Assembly (NCBI GenBank): GCA_036365515.1
Contig: CM070875.1
Coordinates: 90,964,128-91,028,127 of the forward strand
Reading direction: 5' to 3'
Source of the DNA: Torymus aiolomorphi
Taxonomy: Eukaryota; Arthropoda; Insecta; Hymenoptera; Torymidae
DNA: 64,000 bases
Part shown: positions 33,140 through 44,429 of the stretch, one piece after another
How positions within the stretch are numbered: position 1 is the first letter of the stretch
How the letters are laid out: each line of letters starts with the position of its first letter
Program-made: the position numbers and the translations under genes
Notes under the pieces: generated by a model
The model's database searches: none
What the model was told of the DNA's origin: nothing
The model's input: the letters and a program-made list of their open reading frames with translations, nothing else

Positions 33140-33748
33140 TATTCAAAGCTACTGATTGTTGCTAAAGGGATGTTCCTGGTTATATTTCTACAGATATTTG
33201 TTATTCGTTGTATCATATTTTCCCTGGTTGTCGGTGGATCTGAATACGCCGTATCTTCAATATATCCGATAGAAAAAAGTCAGGACTTATCAGATATGGA
33301 GATCTAGGATACCATTCGATAACAATGACTTCTGTGAGTCGCTGCACCATCCTGTTGCAACGATATTCATTGTCTCGTTTGCAGATCAACTTCTTCTAAC
33401 AAAACTGGCAGTTCATTTGTCAATAAATGTAAATATCTAGCTGAGTTGACATTTCCATCAAAAAAAATAAGGCCCAATCAGAAATCCATTCACAATTCCA
33501 CACCATACAGTTGGACTCCAGCGATGTTGATGGTCAATCGTACGAGTCCAGTATGGATTTTCTACAGACCAATAATGACAATTATGTCGGTTCAGCTGTC
33601 CTGTGTTGTGAAATGTTGCTTCATCCGAGAACGTAACGTATCTAAAGAAATGTAGATCATGATGAAACATTGCTTGAGCCCAATTACAAAATTAGAATCT
33701 CCGCTGGAAGTTACCAGCAGTCAATTGTTGAGATAAGGTAATATGGTA
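33140..33748 (-). pseudogene. Tc1/mariner-superfamily transposase, C-terminal part
   Basis: On the minus strand 33745-33670 reads HITLSQQLTAGNFQRRF in broken frames. 33670-33458 is open: RYVTFSDEATFHNTGQLNRH, HYWSVENPYWTRTIDHQHRW and TVWCGIVNGFLIGPYFF. Then come TNELPVLLEEVD and a degraded W.PRSP end near 33270. SDEATF carries the first catalytic Asp. The protein belongs to the Tc1/mariner-like family common in hymenopteran genomes, related to Tc3-annotated transposases. Its N-terminal half is found about 16.7 kb away (50475-50860), so a later insertion split it. Confidence 0.8.
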
Positions 33749-33893
33749 GTTGCTTTACAACTATTGTAAATCGTAAGGCAATTGAATGTCGTTAAATTTA
33801 TTCGATTGGATCCCCTAAGAATATTTGTTCATTCTTACCTGAAGGGAACTCCAAACCTATCTTGGTCATCCTTACTCTCCCATACGAGTAAGG
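33749..33893. mobile_element. Half copy of the 263-bp foldback MITE
   Basis: From gttgctttacaactattg to catacgagtaaggct this matches one arm of the palindromic MITE at 50212-50474. The second arm is absent here. It marks the left edge of the block that interrupts the Tc1-like transposase. Confidence 0.8.
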
Positions 33894-34287
33894 CTGCGGT
33901 TAACCTCGTGTTTATGTTAATCTCGAAATATTAAGGGGAAATAAACATAGACTCATTACCCAATTGAACCCCATTTATTATTTTTGTCTATATTAGTTAT
34001 AATTAATTGAGTTACAATATGCGATGAGCGCTCGTATTCGGATCTTGATTTCCTTACTGATTAGATTGATAGGGTAGGACACGCATGTAAAACCCGCGTG
34101 GATCAACAACAATCGGTCATTAATAGGTAGAAATCATCGATCAAATTCCTAAAGGTCCATATAATGCCCTATTTTTGGCGCTACCTATCGTCCCAGTAAG
34201 CGGATCGGTCACCCCCGTACAGTCATGGGAGACCTCATATAATTAAGTGACAAAAGAAAATAGAGGAGGGGAGGTTATAACGGTTCC
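33894..34287. other. Unassigned interval, possibly LTR sequence
   Basis: No gene. It starts tgcggttaacctcg just after the half MITE and ends at the 3' tail of a non-LTR element. It may be the outer part of the provirus 3' LTR, cut by the non-LTR insertion (the inner part is at 38156-38629), but no second LTR exists to confirm this. Confidence 0.35.
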
Positions 34288-34516
34288 TTCTTTTTATTTA
34301 TTTATTTATTAAACCAGAACAAAATTACATAGAGTAAAGTCCTCAGAGGTAGATATAAACTACCTGTACAAGAGCTGGTACAAGAATACTTAAGACTATA
34401 CTTATACACTACAGCTTATATACTAGGTATTAAATATTTAAACCTTAAACATTTAATATTGTCAATAGAATTTTCAAAACTTAACGCAAGAAAAACAATA
34501 TGTATACATTTGTTTA

Positions 34517-35700
34517 TTATATATATTTTTTTAGTTTATTTTTTAGTACATGTTTCCTATTAACACTTTTGCAATAGAGCTTTTTTAGATCATTAGGTAA
34601 GCAATTAAAGGTTTTAATTGCTACCCTAAAACTGTTTTTATCACTAACAGCCTTTTGTACTTTTGGCAATTGAATACTTTTAGATCGGGTTACAGATGTG
34701 CTTTTTTCATAAATTTCTTTGAGGTCTGAGCAATGATAAACTAAAGACTCTAAAGTAAAGACCTGTCTTATATTTAACGGTATATTACTCACGTAAGAGT
34801 TCTTCTGTATAATTTTTAGTATTCTTGATTGTATATTTTGCAATACGTTCATGTTGTAGGCCCCTCCCCATGCAATAATACCATAATTTATATGACTATG
34901 AAAGAATGCATAATACATAATCATTAATGATTTTATATCCATATAATTTTTTACTTTGGCAAAGATAAAAATTAGATATTTAGTTGTATTTATGATATAT
35001 TTAATATGCTGGTCCCATTTCATGTTATAATCAAAAACTATTCCAAGATACTTGTACGTTGAGATTCTTTTAATTTCCTGCTTATGTATTTCAATTTTAA
35101 TTCTATTTGGCACACTGTCACAATAATTTCCTAACGTCATAAAGACAGTTTTGCTCGTATTTAAAGACAGTCTGTTCACCGCTAACCAATTCGGTATTTT
35201 GTCTAAAAAACTGTTCATTTTATCCTGTGCCCGTGACCACGTGTTGTCACCCGATATGACAGCAGTGTTATCCGCATAGGAAAGAACTGTATTACTCGGC
35301 ATATCTATCAATATGTCATTAATGTATAGTATAAATAACAGTGGGCCAAGTATTGTTCCTTGCGGAATTCCTGTTTCTATTATTTGTTCAGTACTTCTTT
35401 TATTGTCTATTTTCACTATTTGACTTCTATTAGAAAGATAGCTATACATTAAGTCTAGAGTTTTACCTCTGATTCCATGACGATTAAGTTTTTCTATTAG
35501 GATTTTATGGTTGACAGTGTCAAAGCCTTTGCAAGATCCAAAAAGGTGATTATTAACGGTTTACTCTTATCTAAGTATTTATATATAATATCTGTGATTA
35601 TATTAAGTGCATCGGTCGTACCGTTACCTTTAACGAAATCAAATTGTGATTCTGATAAAATGTTACTGCCTTTAAGAAAACTATATAATCTATTGTAAAT
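34517..35700 (-). pseudogene. Reverse transcriptase of the non-LTR element
   Basis: The frame 35449-34517 (310 residues) has ETGIPQGTILGPLLFILYIN and LSYADNTAVISG, then the thumb (LSLNTSKTVFMTLG, YKYLGIVFD) and the tail. The catalytic YADD is YADN here, loss of the second palm Asp. Upstream, 35700-35455 carries the F.DLAKAFDTVNH region in a frame broken by a one-base loss. It copies element RNA at a nicked target in intact relatives. This copy cannot be active as read. Confidence 0.85.
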
Positions 35701-35851
35701 TATCTTTTCAAAAATTTTTGTTATGTTTTAGATTAGCAAGATAGGCCTATAATTAGATATATTAGATTTATCTCCTGCTTTGTGTATTGGTACAACTTCA
35801 GCACTTTTTAGTGCATCTGGCAATATCGCGATTCTAAGATACATGGCGCAA

Positions 35852-36500
35852 TTATATTGAATGTTTTGGAATTGATACCATCAACACCCCCGGCTTTTGT
35901 TTAAGGTTTTGTATAATTCTACCTATTTCGACAGTATTGGTAGGGCAAATAAAGATCGTTTTTGGATTTCTTGCAATTACTTTTGTAGCACCATTCACAG
36001 GTTGTATGATGTTTTTACTTAAGGTAGCACCAACTTCACAAAAATATGAGTTCATGTGGTTTGCAATGGTTTCTTTGTCAGAGATTTTTTGTTTATTTAT
36101 ACAAATATGCTGAATTTTCTTATTGTCTTTCTTTGTTTTTCCTAGCTTGTTATTAATGATTTCCCATAGTTGTTTTGGGTCATTTCTACCTTTTTCTATC
36201 TTATCTCTTTCGTACTTTAGTTTAGCTTTTATCACTCTATCCAATACTTTTGTATATTTTTTGTAGTCTTGTTTTAGGACTGTACAATTTGGATTCATTT
36301 TATATAACTTATAAAGCATTTGTTTTTTTTTACACGATGTAATTAATGCTGGTGAGATCCAATCTTTCCTTGGGACACTGCCCCTATCTCTCTTTTTTGT
36401 TGTTTTATTGGAAGAGGCATAATTTATACAATTTTGGATCTTACTTATTAGTAAATTGACTGCTTCATTTGGATCCTGTATTAACTTAAGATAGGATTCC
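35852..36500 (-). pseudogene. Linker between endonuclease and RT of the non-LTR element
   Basis: The 155-residue frame includes YKLYKMNPNCTVLKQDYKKY, LKYERDKIEKGRNDPKQLWE and MNSYFCEVGATLSKNI, the helical linker typical of Jockey/CR1-type ORF2. It ends with LKQKPGVLMVSIPKHSI, the K.PG.DGI... start of the RT domain with mutations. 36320-36500 continues it upstream in other frames. Confidence 0.75.
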
Positions 36501-36596
36501 AGTCTGTCATAGTAGCTTTATTTTTTAATTTATTGTAGTTCGCAATCCTAGTTTGTTTATTATTCTCTTGTTTTAGTATAAGATCTAAGGCAACAA

Positions 36597-37330
36597 TTAA
36601 AGGGTAGTGATCACTAATTTCGTTGGTGCAGAGTTTATATGCTTTTGGAGCAATAGAATTTGATTTGAAAAAAAATTGTCAATACACGTACCACCATAGC
36701 AGCCTTCTGCCGGTCTAGTTATACCTAAAGAGCATGGGATATATTCTTTTTCAGTGAAATTATTTAAAAATTCTGCGGTAGCATTATCGTCTTTCATAAT
36801 GTCTATGTTAAAATCGCCAACGATCATATGATTTTTAGTATTTTTGTTGTTTTCAATATATTTTTAATTGATTGAATGTATTCTAGTTTCTTAATGCTAT
36901 GAGATCTATAAGATGCCGAAATTCGAAAGGTTTCATTATTGTTTATAAGGATATCCGTACAAATAATATTTAGATTATCAATAACTATAGTATCGGTATT
37001 TTCTATGATATCTTCTCTAATATACAAGGAAACGCCATTTGCTCTGTTTATATTACCTTCGTTATAATGCAGTTTGTAACCTTGAATATTGAAAAGACCA
37101 GTATTTTCGAGCGTCCACGTTTCCGTGCATATTATTATATTCGGTTTAGTATTAGTTCTGCTTATTAGTAATTCAAGCTTTTTTAGATTTTTGCTTAAAC
37201 TTCTTATATTAACATATAGGGTATAAAATTTATACTTTTTTAGGAAAGAATTCAAATCTCTTGCGTCACTACATTCTTTTTCCGATTGTATAAAATTTGT
37301 ATCACTTAAATTAAAGGTGTGTTGATCCAT
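36597..37330 (-). pseudogene. APE-type endonuclease of the non-LTR element
   Basis: The frame 37330-36824 contains FYTLYVNIRSLSKNLKKLEL (usually N.N.RSL), IIICTETWTL (catalytic Glu) and ANGVSLYIRED. A frameshift near 36830 leads to 36827-36597 with MIVGDFNIDIMKD (GDFN catalytic strand). It nicks target DNA in active relatives. Confidence 0.82.
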
Positions 37331-38155
37331 CTTGCGTATTATTGGTAGGCGAACTGAGGGTGAGGTCTTGTTGTGAGTAGAATCTAGATCTTGTTGTTAC
37401 CGATGTAAGTGAGGACGAACTCCCAAGCCTGGGTTTTGTCAGTATTAATTCGGTTCCGCCCACCTGAGTTTGTAATGTAGTTGGTGAATTAGTTAACTTT
37501 TGCATCCGTTTCTTGAAGTTATCTACCTTACCGAGGTATCTCGGTAAGTCAGGTTTTATTATATATTCAGTAGTGTTCATAGCCTTGTTTACCTTAGCAT
37601 TCAAAATTTTACATTCTGGTCTGTCAGTGGTAACATGATCAGTATTATAGTCGTTGCCAAATGTCTTATTTGAGAAGCTACAGTTGACGCAGCACTGTTT
37701 CTCTGATGTGCACTTTTCTGTTAGATGCGTTCCCGCACATTTTAAACAGGTTGGGCTGTTCTTATACCTTTGGCCATTATGACCCAATCTACCACACTTA
37801 TAACATGGTTTCACATTTATTATATCGTAAACATTGCAATTCTGATAACCAACGAATAATCTGTCTTTATTTTCTTTAATATGTTTGTGCATTTCACCCG
37901 TTATTTCCATGATGACCGTTACTTTACTGCTTATGTCATTGCCACCTACGTGTAATATGTTATCCTTTTTATCTAAATTTGAAAAATTTCTTTGGCTTAT
38001 GTCATTTTCGATTGCTTTTAGATCAGACTTGAATACATTTTCTATTCCAGTTATTCTTATGACAGGCTTACTAAGCTGTTCTTCTTCGACCTTGTAGAGG
38101 TGGTTGAGCTTGGCGTCTAATAATCTTTTTGCTGTCTTGGCACTTATTTATTCAA
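37311..38155 (-). pseudogene. ORF1 (Gag-like) of the non-LTR element, 5'-truncated
   Basis: The frame is open from the truncation at about 38155 to a stop at 37311. The first half reads RITGIENVFKSDLKAIENDI and KVTVIMEITGEMHKHIKEN, the RRM-like region of Jockey-type Gag. Three zinc-binding clusters follow: CYKCGRLGHNGQRY (last Cys lost), CLKCAGTHLTEKC, and CVNC...C with D/H ligands. The Ser/Thr-rich tail overlaps the ORF2 start (37330) by 20 bases. It binds element RNA. Confidence 0.8.
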
Positions 38156-38629
38156 GTACTGAGGAAGGTCGAATATACTAATGCGAATCTGTCTCTCCAA
38201 ACGCTCGCTCGACACTCTGCTTGCTTTTTTCGAAAACTCACGCACAAAAGCCCGCTTTCTCCGTTCGGCGCCCCCCCTCTCACGCGTTCGCTTTCTCTCT
38301 CGCACTCCCACGCTCATGGGAGTCGGTAACCACGCGGCCCCGGGACGTGCTGCCCCCGCTACAGTTACGGCCGCGTCGATGGACTCTTCGGGCGCGTGCG
38401 ACGCTAGCTGTTGCCGCGTGGTCAACATCTCGTGCATGGCCTGACTACCTCCCCCACGAGCGTGAACGGAAAAAGGTATCATATTTCCCAAACTACGCGA
38501 AAGAAAAGAACAAGTTGCTTGTGGCGATCGTATATTTGACTCACAAGGAACGCATTCTTTTCTTTGGCAACGTTATTACACTATGGTCGGAAAAAAAGTC
38601 GAAAATTTTCTCCCATCACGTAACATGCT
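38156..38629 (-). repeat. 3' LTR of the env-bearing gypsy provirus (partial)
   Basis: On the minus strand TGTTACGTGATGGGAG starts directly after a purine tract, as expected for a 3' LTR. The sequence runs to about 38156, where the non-LTR element begins. The matching 5' LTR was not found near 50.0-50.2 kb, so length and ends are unproven. Confidence 0.55.
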
Positions 38630-38643
38630 CCCCCACTTAAGAC
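38630..38643 (-). promoter_or_regulatory. Polypurine tract of the env-bearing provirus
   Basis: Minus strand cttaagtgggggagca immediately before the tgttac LTR start. Confidence 0.65.
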
Positions 38644-38758
38644 TGTTGCCGTCCTCGGCAATCCGCATATCCTAGGGTTGGCGAAATGAAGGGAGATAAC
38701 CGAGCGTTGGGGCGTATGATGATTTCCTAGTGACAATGTTTTCTTTAACAACTTATAT

Positions 38759-40144
38759 TTAGTTCATAAGGTCCGGTGGTTGGATGAAAGGTTCCATATT
38801 GACGTTCCCTGTTAGATCTGTAAGTCGCGGAGGTCCTCTAGTGCACTGGTCGAGACTTCGGGGCCTCTCGATGGTCCCTTTCGTTCCCTCGGCTTCGTCT
38901 TCAAGAACAGCTCGAGTTGTACTATAGGGTCTTGTCGCCCTATGAGATTCCAGCGAGAAGATCCACAATTCGCTATGTGTTCATCCCAGTTTTCCCATGG
39001 GAGGGACCATCCGCAAAACCAGTGCCGAGACCACTCTGGGCGTTCCGGCGGTGATGATGGACGGGTCGTGGTGTCTTGGTCCTTTGAAGGGTTCCTTTTC
39101 CCATACCTGCGGCGGTAGATCGGATTACCCTGGGCATGTGATAGGTGATAAAAACATGCGTTCGGTTTGAGGCAGCTGTTTCTTTGGTGTTTATGGCACC
39201 GAACCTCCCAAATTCCTTCTCCACGTCCTTTACAGCGTATCCCCGTGGGAGAATAAGATGAACTTTACAGGGGTCAAGGTCTTCTTCTTGCTCGGGTACT
39301 CCACAGTATAGTCGTTTGGCATAACGGGCTTTGTATTTAGAGTCAGACTCCTGTAGTCCACTTTGGCGTCCTCTTCGGTTTGATATTGCAAGAACCCCTG
39401 GTATCCGCCTTTCTTCATTCGAACAGCCTCTATGTGCGGGTCCCCCCCGATCTTTCAGAATTCTTTCCTTGTCTCGTTAAGTGATTGTCCATGCGAGATT
39501 AAGATATGTAATCGACGGGGGTCGATGTCTTCCTCCTCCTCTGGTACCGGGGTGTGCGGCCTTGTAGAAGGGATTTCGTCAGAGGTTACAGCAGCAATGG
39601 GGGCCTTTTTCTGTAAAAGTTTGGGGGGCTGGTGATTGCTAGTTAGTTTGGCTCCCCAATAGATGTAAGCTTGACGGCAATCAGCAGGTGTCAGGTATTC
39701 GACTTTCGCAAATAGTCCTCTTGACCGTCCACCTTCCAGCTGGGTTTCATCTTTCCAAACTTGCCCATCGACCGTAACAGATCAGGTAAGTCGGCAGACC
39801 GGCACTCCAGACAGAGGGCAGTTCGCTGATTGGCGTTGCGCATCACAGCTAAAACCTCGAAATCTTCTTTCCCTGCTATCTCGTCAGAAAGGGGGGTATC
39901 CCCGAGGTCCAGGAGTACAGGCTTGCAAAAGGGCCCTCGCGTCCTCTGCTAGGGCTTCATCTGCGTAGGTGTCCATGACTTCTATTAACCCCAGTGGCCT
40001 ACGATATACGCAGAGTTCCTCAAGGTCCCCTACGCCCCAAAGAGTTTGTTTCAAGAGGGTCGGGCTGGTGGTTTCATCGCAGATGATCGTCATGGTAGCG
40101 ACGGCAGTGATTCTGGCATCTGCTATTTCCAGCTGGGAAGCCAT
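38759..40144 (-). pseudogene. Accessory ORF downstream of env with four RRM-like units (units 3-6)
   Basis: Minus strand. ATG at 40144 follows tttttgttgtggtttcag|AAA, a good splice acceptor. Four units of about 65-75 residues fit a beta-alpha-beta-beta-alpha RRM pattern. Unit 3 (about 40108-39917): ATMTIICDE, LLKQTLWGVG, ELCVYRRP, GLIEVMDTY. Unit 4 (about 39835-39645): TALCLECR, LPDLLRSMGKFG, RGLFAKVEY, ADCRQAYIYWG. Unit 5 (about 39525-39290): RLHILISHG, GYQGFLQYQ, EEDAKVDYRSL. Unit 6 (about 39270-39110): VKFILPRGY, VKDVEKEFGRFG, THVFITYH. RGLFAKVEY, GYQGFLQYQ and HVFITYH sit where RNP1 would be. Frameshifts (near 39690, 39235) and a stop after RKEF (39480) break it. RNA binding is an inference from fold pattern; no known errantivirus gene comes to mind as its match. 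Confidence 0.55.
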
Positions 40145-40499
40145 TTTCTGAAACCACAACAAAAATAATATTAGCTTGTCATATAATTAAAAGGTGTGAA
40201 CTGAGAAAAGGAAAGGATGGGAGCAGAAAAAAGGTGAACAGGGTTCAATTTAAAAGCACTAAATTTTGTTGAACCAAAAGCAATTTACAAGGTCCTCTAA
40301 CATTTCTTGACTTCGATGTCTCGCTGTCTCTGGCAGGTGGTGAGGTGTAAATCTCGATTTCTCACATCAATAGAGTAACCGCAGGTATTTTGGGGATTTC
40401 ATAAAGAATTTGTACAATAGTGGTGACACAAATATAAACAAACCCTAAACAAGGGCGTGACTAAAGAAATAATGACCCTAAAGTTATTGGGCAAATGTC

Positions 40500-41110
40500 T
40501 TTTCCTGGTGAGTCTCCTGGTGGTTTTATATTGCCCCTGGGCGGGTCGGGCTTGGTAGCTGGAGACACATTCTCGTAAGGAGAGAGAGGCATCGCATCGA
40601 TGATGATATCTAACGAACACATGAGACAGCCGCCCGCGGTTATCTCGAGCGGTGTAACAATATTCCATTCGCCCGAACTGGGCGAAATGTCTGAAGAACT
40701 CTTCCTCAACCTTCTGTTCAGCCAACAATTTGAGCGCCGTGGTGGGTTTCCTTCCTGTTCAAGGTAACAAGCAGAAAATTCTTCTGGAGTTGATCGGGTT
40801 GACTTCTCTAGTTGGTCGGATGACATGAACCTCGGATTTGATTCGCGGGGGCGATGGCGAATGAGATCGGCTGGAGGATCCTATCTTTAAAGTCGCTTCT
40901 AACAACCACAATTCCTTCTCTCGTTCAGCTTTTTCGGCCTGTTGGGAGGTCTCAAGGGTAACTCTGACCTTGTGAGTGCCGATAGTTTCTGAAAGTATGT
41001 GCGTAGCGACGATGGTACCGGCAGGTTGGAAACATGATATGATGGCTTCTGGTGTAAGGTCCTTTCCGCATGTGACCATAACTTCGCGAGACATGGTGGG
41101 ATGGGTTTCC
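40500..41110 (-). pseudogene. RRM-like units 1-2, continuous with the env tail
   Basis: The frame containing the Env transmembrane segment stays open past it without a stop. Unit 1 (41091-40882) reads REVMVTCG, LTPEAIISCFQPAG, HKVRVTLET and AEREKELWLL. A Ser-rich linker (GSSSRSHSPSPP) follows, then KSEVHVIRP (start of unit 2). A frameshift near 40750 leads to EEEFFRHFAQFGRM, ARDNRGRLSHVFVRYH (RNP1-like) and ASLSLREC, ending near 40500. It could be a C-terminal extension of Env, or a separate ORF starting at one of the internal Met codons near 41150-41090. The 350 bp that follow (40150-40500) are AT-rich and may be an intron or spacer. Confidence 0.5.
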
Positions 41111-41249
41111 GCAGTTTGGGCAGGACAGAGAGTAATTCGGCTGGCATGCATGGACAAGGTGAGCTGGTGCAGAAGGTTAGTTGTCCCAGGGCTAGAATCC
41201 GCAGAGGTAGTAGTGAGGGCCTTCGCATCCGGTCCTCGAGGTTGGTGAC

Positions 41250-43014
41250 ACAACTTAATTCCCACAAAAATGATAAACGCTATGATGATAACGGCTTGGA
41301 TGGTAAGGCCTCCGTACGTCAAGTTGTGGGTGTAAGTGGAGATTCGGTTATGCCGTCCAATTTCGTCCATCTATGTTATGATATTTTACAGTGATTGCCT
41401 ATGAGAGGTCCAGGACGACAATGGTCCAGTATCGCCGATCTCTGGAAGATCTTTGAGCGTTACATTGTCTTCCAACATAGGATACAGGTTGGTGACGTTT
41501 AAGCTGGTCTCTGGTTCGTAGAGGTACTGAACAGTGGAGACTTTGACGTTTTTTGCGATTAAGGTCGCGGACGCAGTCCTTGCCAAGCATCCGGAGGCTA
41601 ACCGCAAAATGCCGACCCCTTGTAACTTGGCGTTCTCGTATATATCTCCCGGGTAGGAGATACGAAGCCTCTCCTCAATAATAGTGGTGAACAGCCATGT
41701 CCCATCGACTTCCAAGTGAGAACACTGTGTCGTTAGGGTTTTTTTGATGGCTACGCTGCAGGAGTCGAGTGCGGTTCGGCTGGGATGGAGCAACATCTCG
41801 ATTTCGCATCCCTTTTGGGCTGTCAACGTGACTCCTCCTGTGGAGCAGATGCGACCATAATGGGTGCCCAGGCAGTTATCTACCTGATCTTGATTGAGAA
41901 GGAGATAACTCTTTTGGTCCTTGCTGAGAGCTATGTGCGTGCAATTAGGAATGATATAGGCGGTCCCGTACGTGTTGTTTCGTAGGGTCTCTGGAATGGC
42001 CAGCGGATGGAGTTTGTATAACTCATATGACATCCTGTCAGTCAGAGGTAATGTCAGACTAACGAGGATCCTTCCGTTATGGTAGGTGGCGTCTATTTCT
42101 GCAATCTTCACTAACTCTTCTGCTCGGTGATGATGGAGAGGTATAGGGAGTTCTAAGTTAGTCTCGTGTTGGCGTATGCCCGCGGTAATCTGGTGGAGAG
42201 TCCACTTTTGTAGCAGTCGGGGGTGATGTTTGCGATCCATCAGGGAGTTGAGAATGCTAAGTAATTCCCGATTGCTATAGATGATATGATCTAGCGTGGC
42301 CTCGGCTTGGAGAGAGAATATACTGAATTCCCATAACAGGTGATTTTTATTGGCCTCGAGGGTCATGGTGTTGGTTTTCTCTCATAGTTGAGTTTCCATA
42401 TTCCTTAGAATGAGACGATGTGAGACGGTTATATTGTAGAGTTCTTCCAGACCGGCCGTCATGAGGTGTGTCTTTTCATCAGAAAGTTTTTCCAGTTCTG
42501 ATTGGTCGTGGAATAGTTTGTCGATGTTTTTGTTGATCAACTCCGCATCGTCTTCGGTGCTTAGGCCAAAAAGGCTTTTGCTGAGGCTTCCGATTATACC
42601 TAACGGGGCCATCCTTCCACCGCGCATGCGTTCGAGAAGGGTATTTGGTTCGGATTCTCTTACATCCATGTTGTCGGCGATCAGCCCTATTTCCTCGCGA
42701 ATGCCGTTTAAGGTGCGGAGTTTAAGCTCCATGGTGTCTGTGTTTAGAAACAAATAGCATTGTTGGCGATCAAATTGAGAGGTACACCGGTGTAAGTGCT
42801 CGTCATACTGCTGAATCGGTTCATGTGTTTTCATGAAGGCGGGTAGGTCCACGTAAACGATGATTTTTCATCCTCTCTTCCGGATTTTTACGGATTGCAT
42901 CCATCCGTAATATATACCCGGGCTCGCCGTAATGGTTGTTATTTCATAATGGATGCCAAGGACGGGGCGCGCAGTAAAGAAGCATAGAAGAGAAGCGTAG
43001 GCTAGCAAGTTCAT
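41250..43014 (-). pseudogene. env: Envelope fusion protein, baculovirus-F/errantivirus type, frameshifted
   Basis: ATG at 43014 starts a signal peptide (MNLLAYASLLCFF) and the mature start HYEITTITASPGIYY. A frameshift near 42860 leads to 42852-42382, which holds the small-subunit region, a weak basic cleavage site (RMRGGRM) and the fusion-peptide-like APLGIIGSLSKSLFGL, then a helical stretch. 42366-41386 is the ectodomain with many Cys. A transmembrane helix (GLTIQAVIIIAFIIFVGIKL, 41313-41251) is in yet another frame. The order matches the F-like Env of insect errantiviruses. A typical splice acceptor (gtatttcag, 43040-43050) lies just upstream, as for subgenomic env mRNA. At least three breaks make it non-functional as it stands. 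Confidence 0.85.
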
Positions 43015-43054
43015 AGTAGAGTGAGGGAAGAGAAGGGTCCTGAAATACATGCAA

Positions 43055-44260
43055 AAGATTAGTCACGACTCGGGGAGACAAGCTTAAGTTTATCCATATG
43101 TTTTCAGACTTCTTTGCCATTGGGGAGTTCTAATATCAAATTATTTCTCCCTATAATCTCTTTAACACGTAGAGGCTTGTTGTAAAAGCTATCAGACTTG
43201 CATCGTCTGGGTTCGTTTAAAACCCACACATAATCGCCTATGCTAGCCTTCAGTGGCTTTGCCTTGTTATTTTATCTTTCTTTGGCGCGTGTTTTTGCTA
43301 GGATTTGGCTTTCACCCGCGGAATTTTTCATTTCGTTTAATCGGGTGGCAAGGTTTTGTAAGTAAAGATTATATGTGCGTAACTGTTCGGTTTTAGGAAT
43401 TTTCATAGGGAACCGTGCCACGCGACCGTACACGAGTTCAAACGGGGTAAAGTTAGTACTACTATGGACACTAGAGTTGTACGCAAACGAAGTGAACGGG
43501 GCTAAACTATCCCAGTCGTCGAATTTCTCAGAATAAGTACAGATAAAATCCATAAGGGGAGCGTGGCTTCGCTCCAGCGATCCATTAGTCTGGGGGTGAT
43601 AACCCGAGGTAGTTAGCTGGGTGATTTTGAATATCCTCATTAGTCCTTCTACTACTTCCGATAAGAAACTAGTTCCACGATTGGACAATATAGCTCTAGG
43701 TGCCCCGAATTGGCAAATTAAATATTTAGCAAGACAATCTGCGATAGTGGTAGCCCTCAGGTTGGGAATGGGTATCGCGATAAGGTATTTGGTGAGATTA
43801 TACTGCATCGTCAGTAAGTGGCAGTTACCCCTGGGCGTGGTGCGAAGTTTACCTACAGTGTCAATGGACACTTTGTCGAAGGCTTCTATGGGGGTGTCCG
43901 TAAGAATCATAGGCTCCCGAGTTCTAATTCTCTCGATCTTTTTCATTTGGCACTCCGGGCTTCTCCTAACATAATTGAGGATGTCATTCCGCATGCCGGG
44001 CCAGTAATATTGTTGTCGTATTTTCCTGTACGTTTGATTTATTCCCTTGTGACCACCAATCAAACTATTATGGAGGGTTCCGATAATTTCATGTTTCTCT
44101 CTCTCGGGCGGTAAATATGCTTGTCCGTAGCCTTGTTGACCTTAATGGTGCTCTTCCGAAAGGTGTCGACGACAAGTTCGGCCAGAAGTCCGGGATCCAA
44201 CTTATCGGCAAAATCCCCTCGGTGAGATATCCCAAAGCTGTATAGGTTTTTCCGGATCAT
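43055..44260 (-). pseudogene. Integrase of the env-bearing provirus, catalytic residue lost
   Basis: The main frame 44063-43272 has HKGINQTYRKIRQQYYWPGM and RRSPECQ (zinc finger, first Cys of CPxC replaced by Ser). The core has VSIDTVGKL (first Asp), AILSNRGTSF (second Asp replaced by Asn) and GYHPQTNGSLERSH (Glu). FELVYGR and a C-terminal part follow to about 43080 (KPLRVKEIIGRN-like). 44260-44063 carries the N-terminal region in a different frame (RKNLYSFGISHRGDF). With the second catalytic Asp missing it cannot integrate. Confidence 0.85.
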
Positions 44261-44429
44261 TATGTCTCGGAGTCAGCCTAAGGTCTTCTTCAAGACCGCA
44301 ATGTCGATCGGAGAGTGATAATGATCTATAGCCACCAGGGAAAATACATTGTGATTTTTATAGGGAGATATAAGTATTTGGCCAACATTGGGTTTCTTAG
44401 CATTGAGTGAACCCTTATTAATGGCTCTG

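Larger units (their letters stand above)
34288..38155 (-). mobile_element. Non-LTR retrotransposon (Jockey-like), 5'-truncated
   Basis: The order on the minus strand is ORF1 with zinc knuckles, APE endonuclease, linker, RT, then a 3' tail aataaataaataaaaag at 34288-34312. The 5' end stops within ORF1 at about 38155. It lies between the provirus LTR remnant and the half-MITE block. I found no convincing target duplication. Confidence 0.8.

Noticed and set aside
33894..34287. Complete 3' LTR call joining this stretch with 38156-38629
   Set aside because: Plausible, but without a second LTR copy the two pieces cannot be shown to belong together. Listed only as possible LTR sequence.
39884..40162. 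RRM-like unit 3 as a captured host RNA-binding gene outside the provirus
   Set aside because: It lies between env and the polypurine tract, on the same strand, with a splice acceptor in front, so membership of the provirus is simpler.
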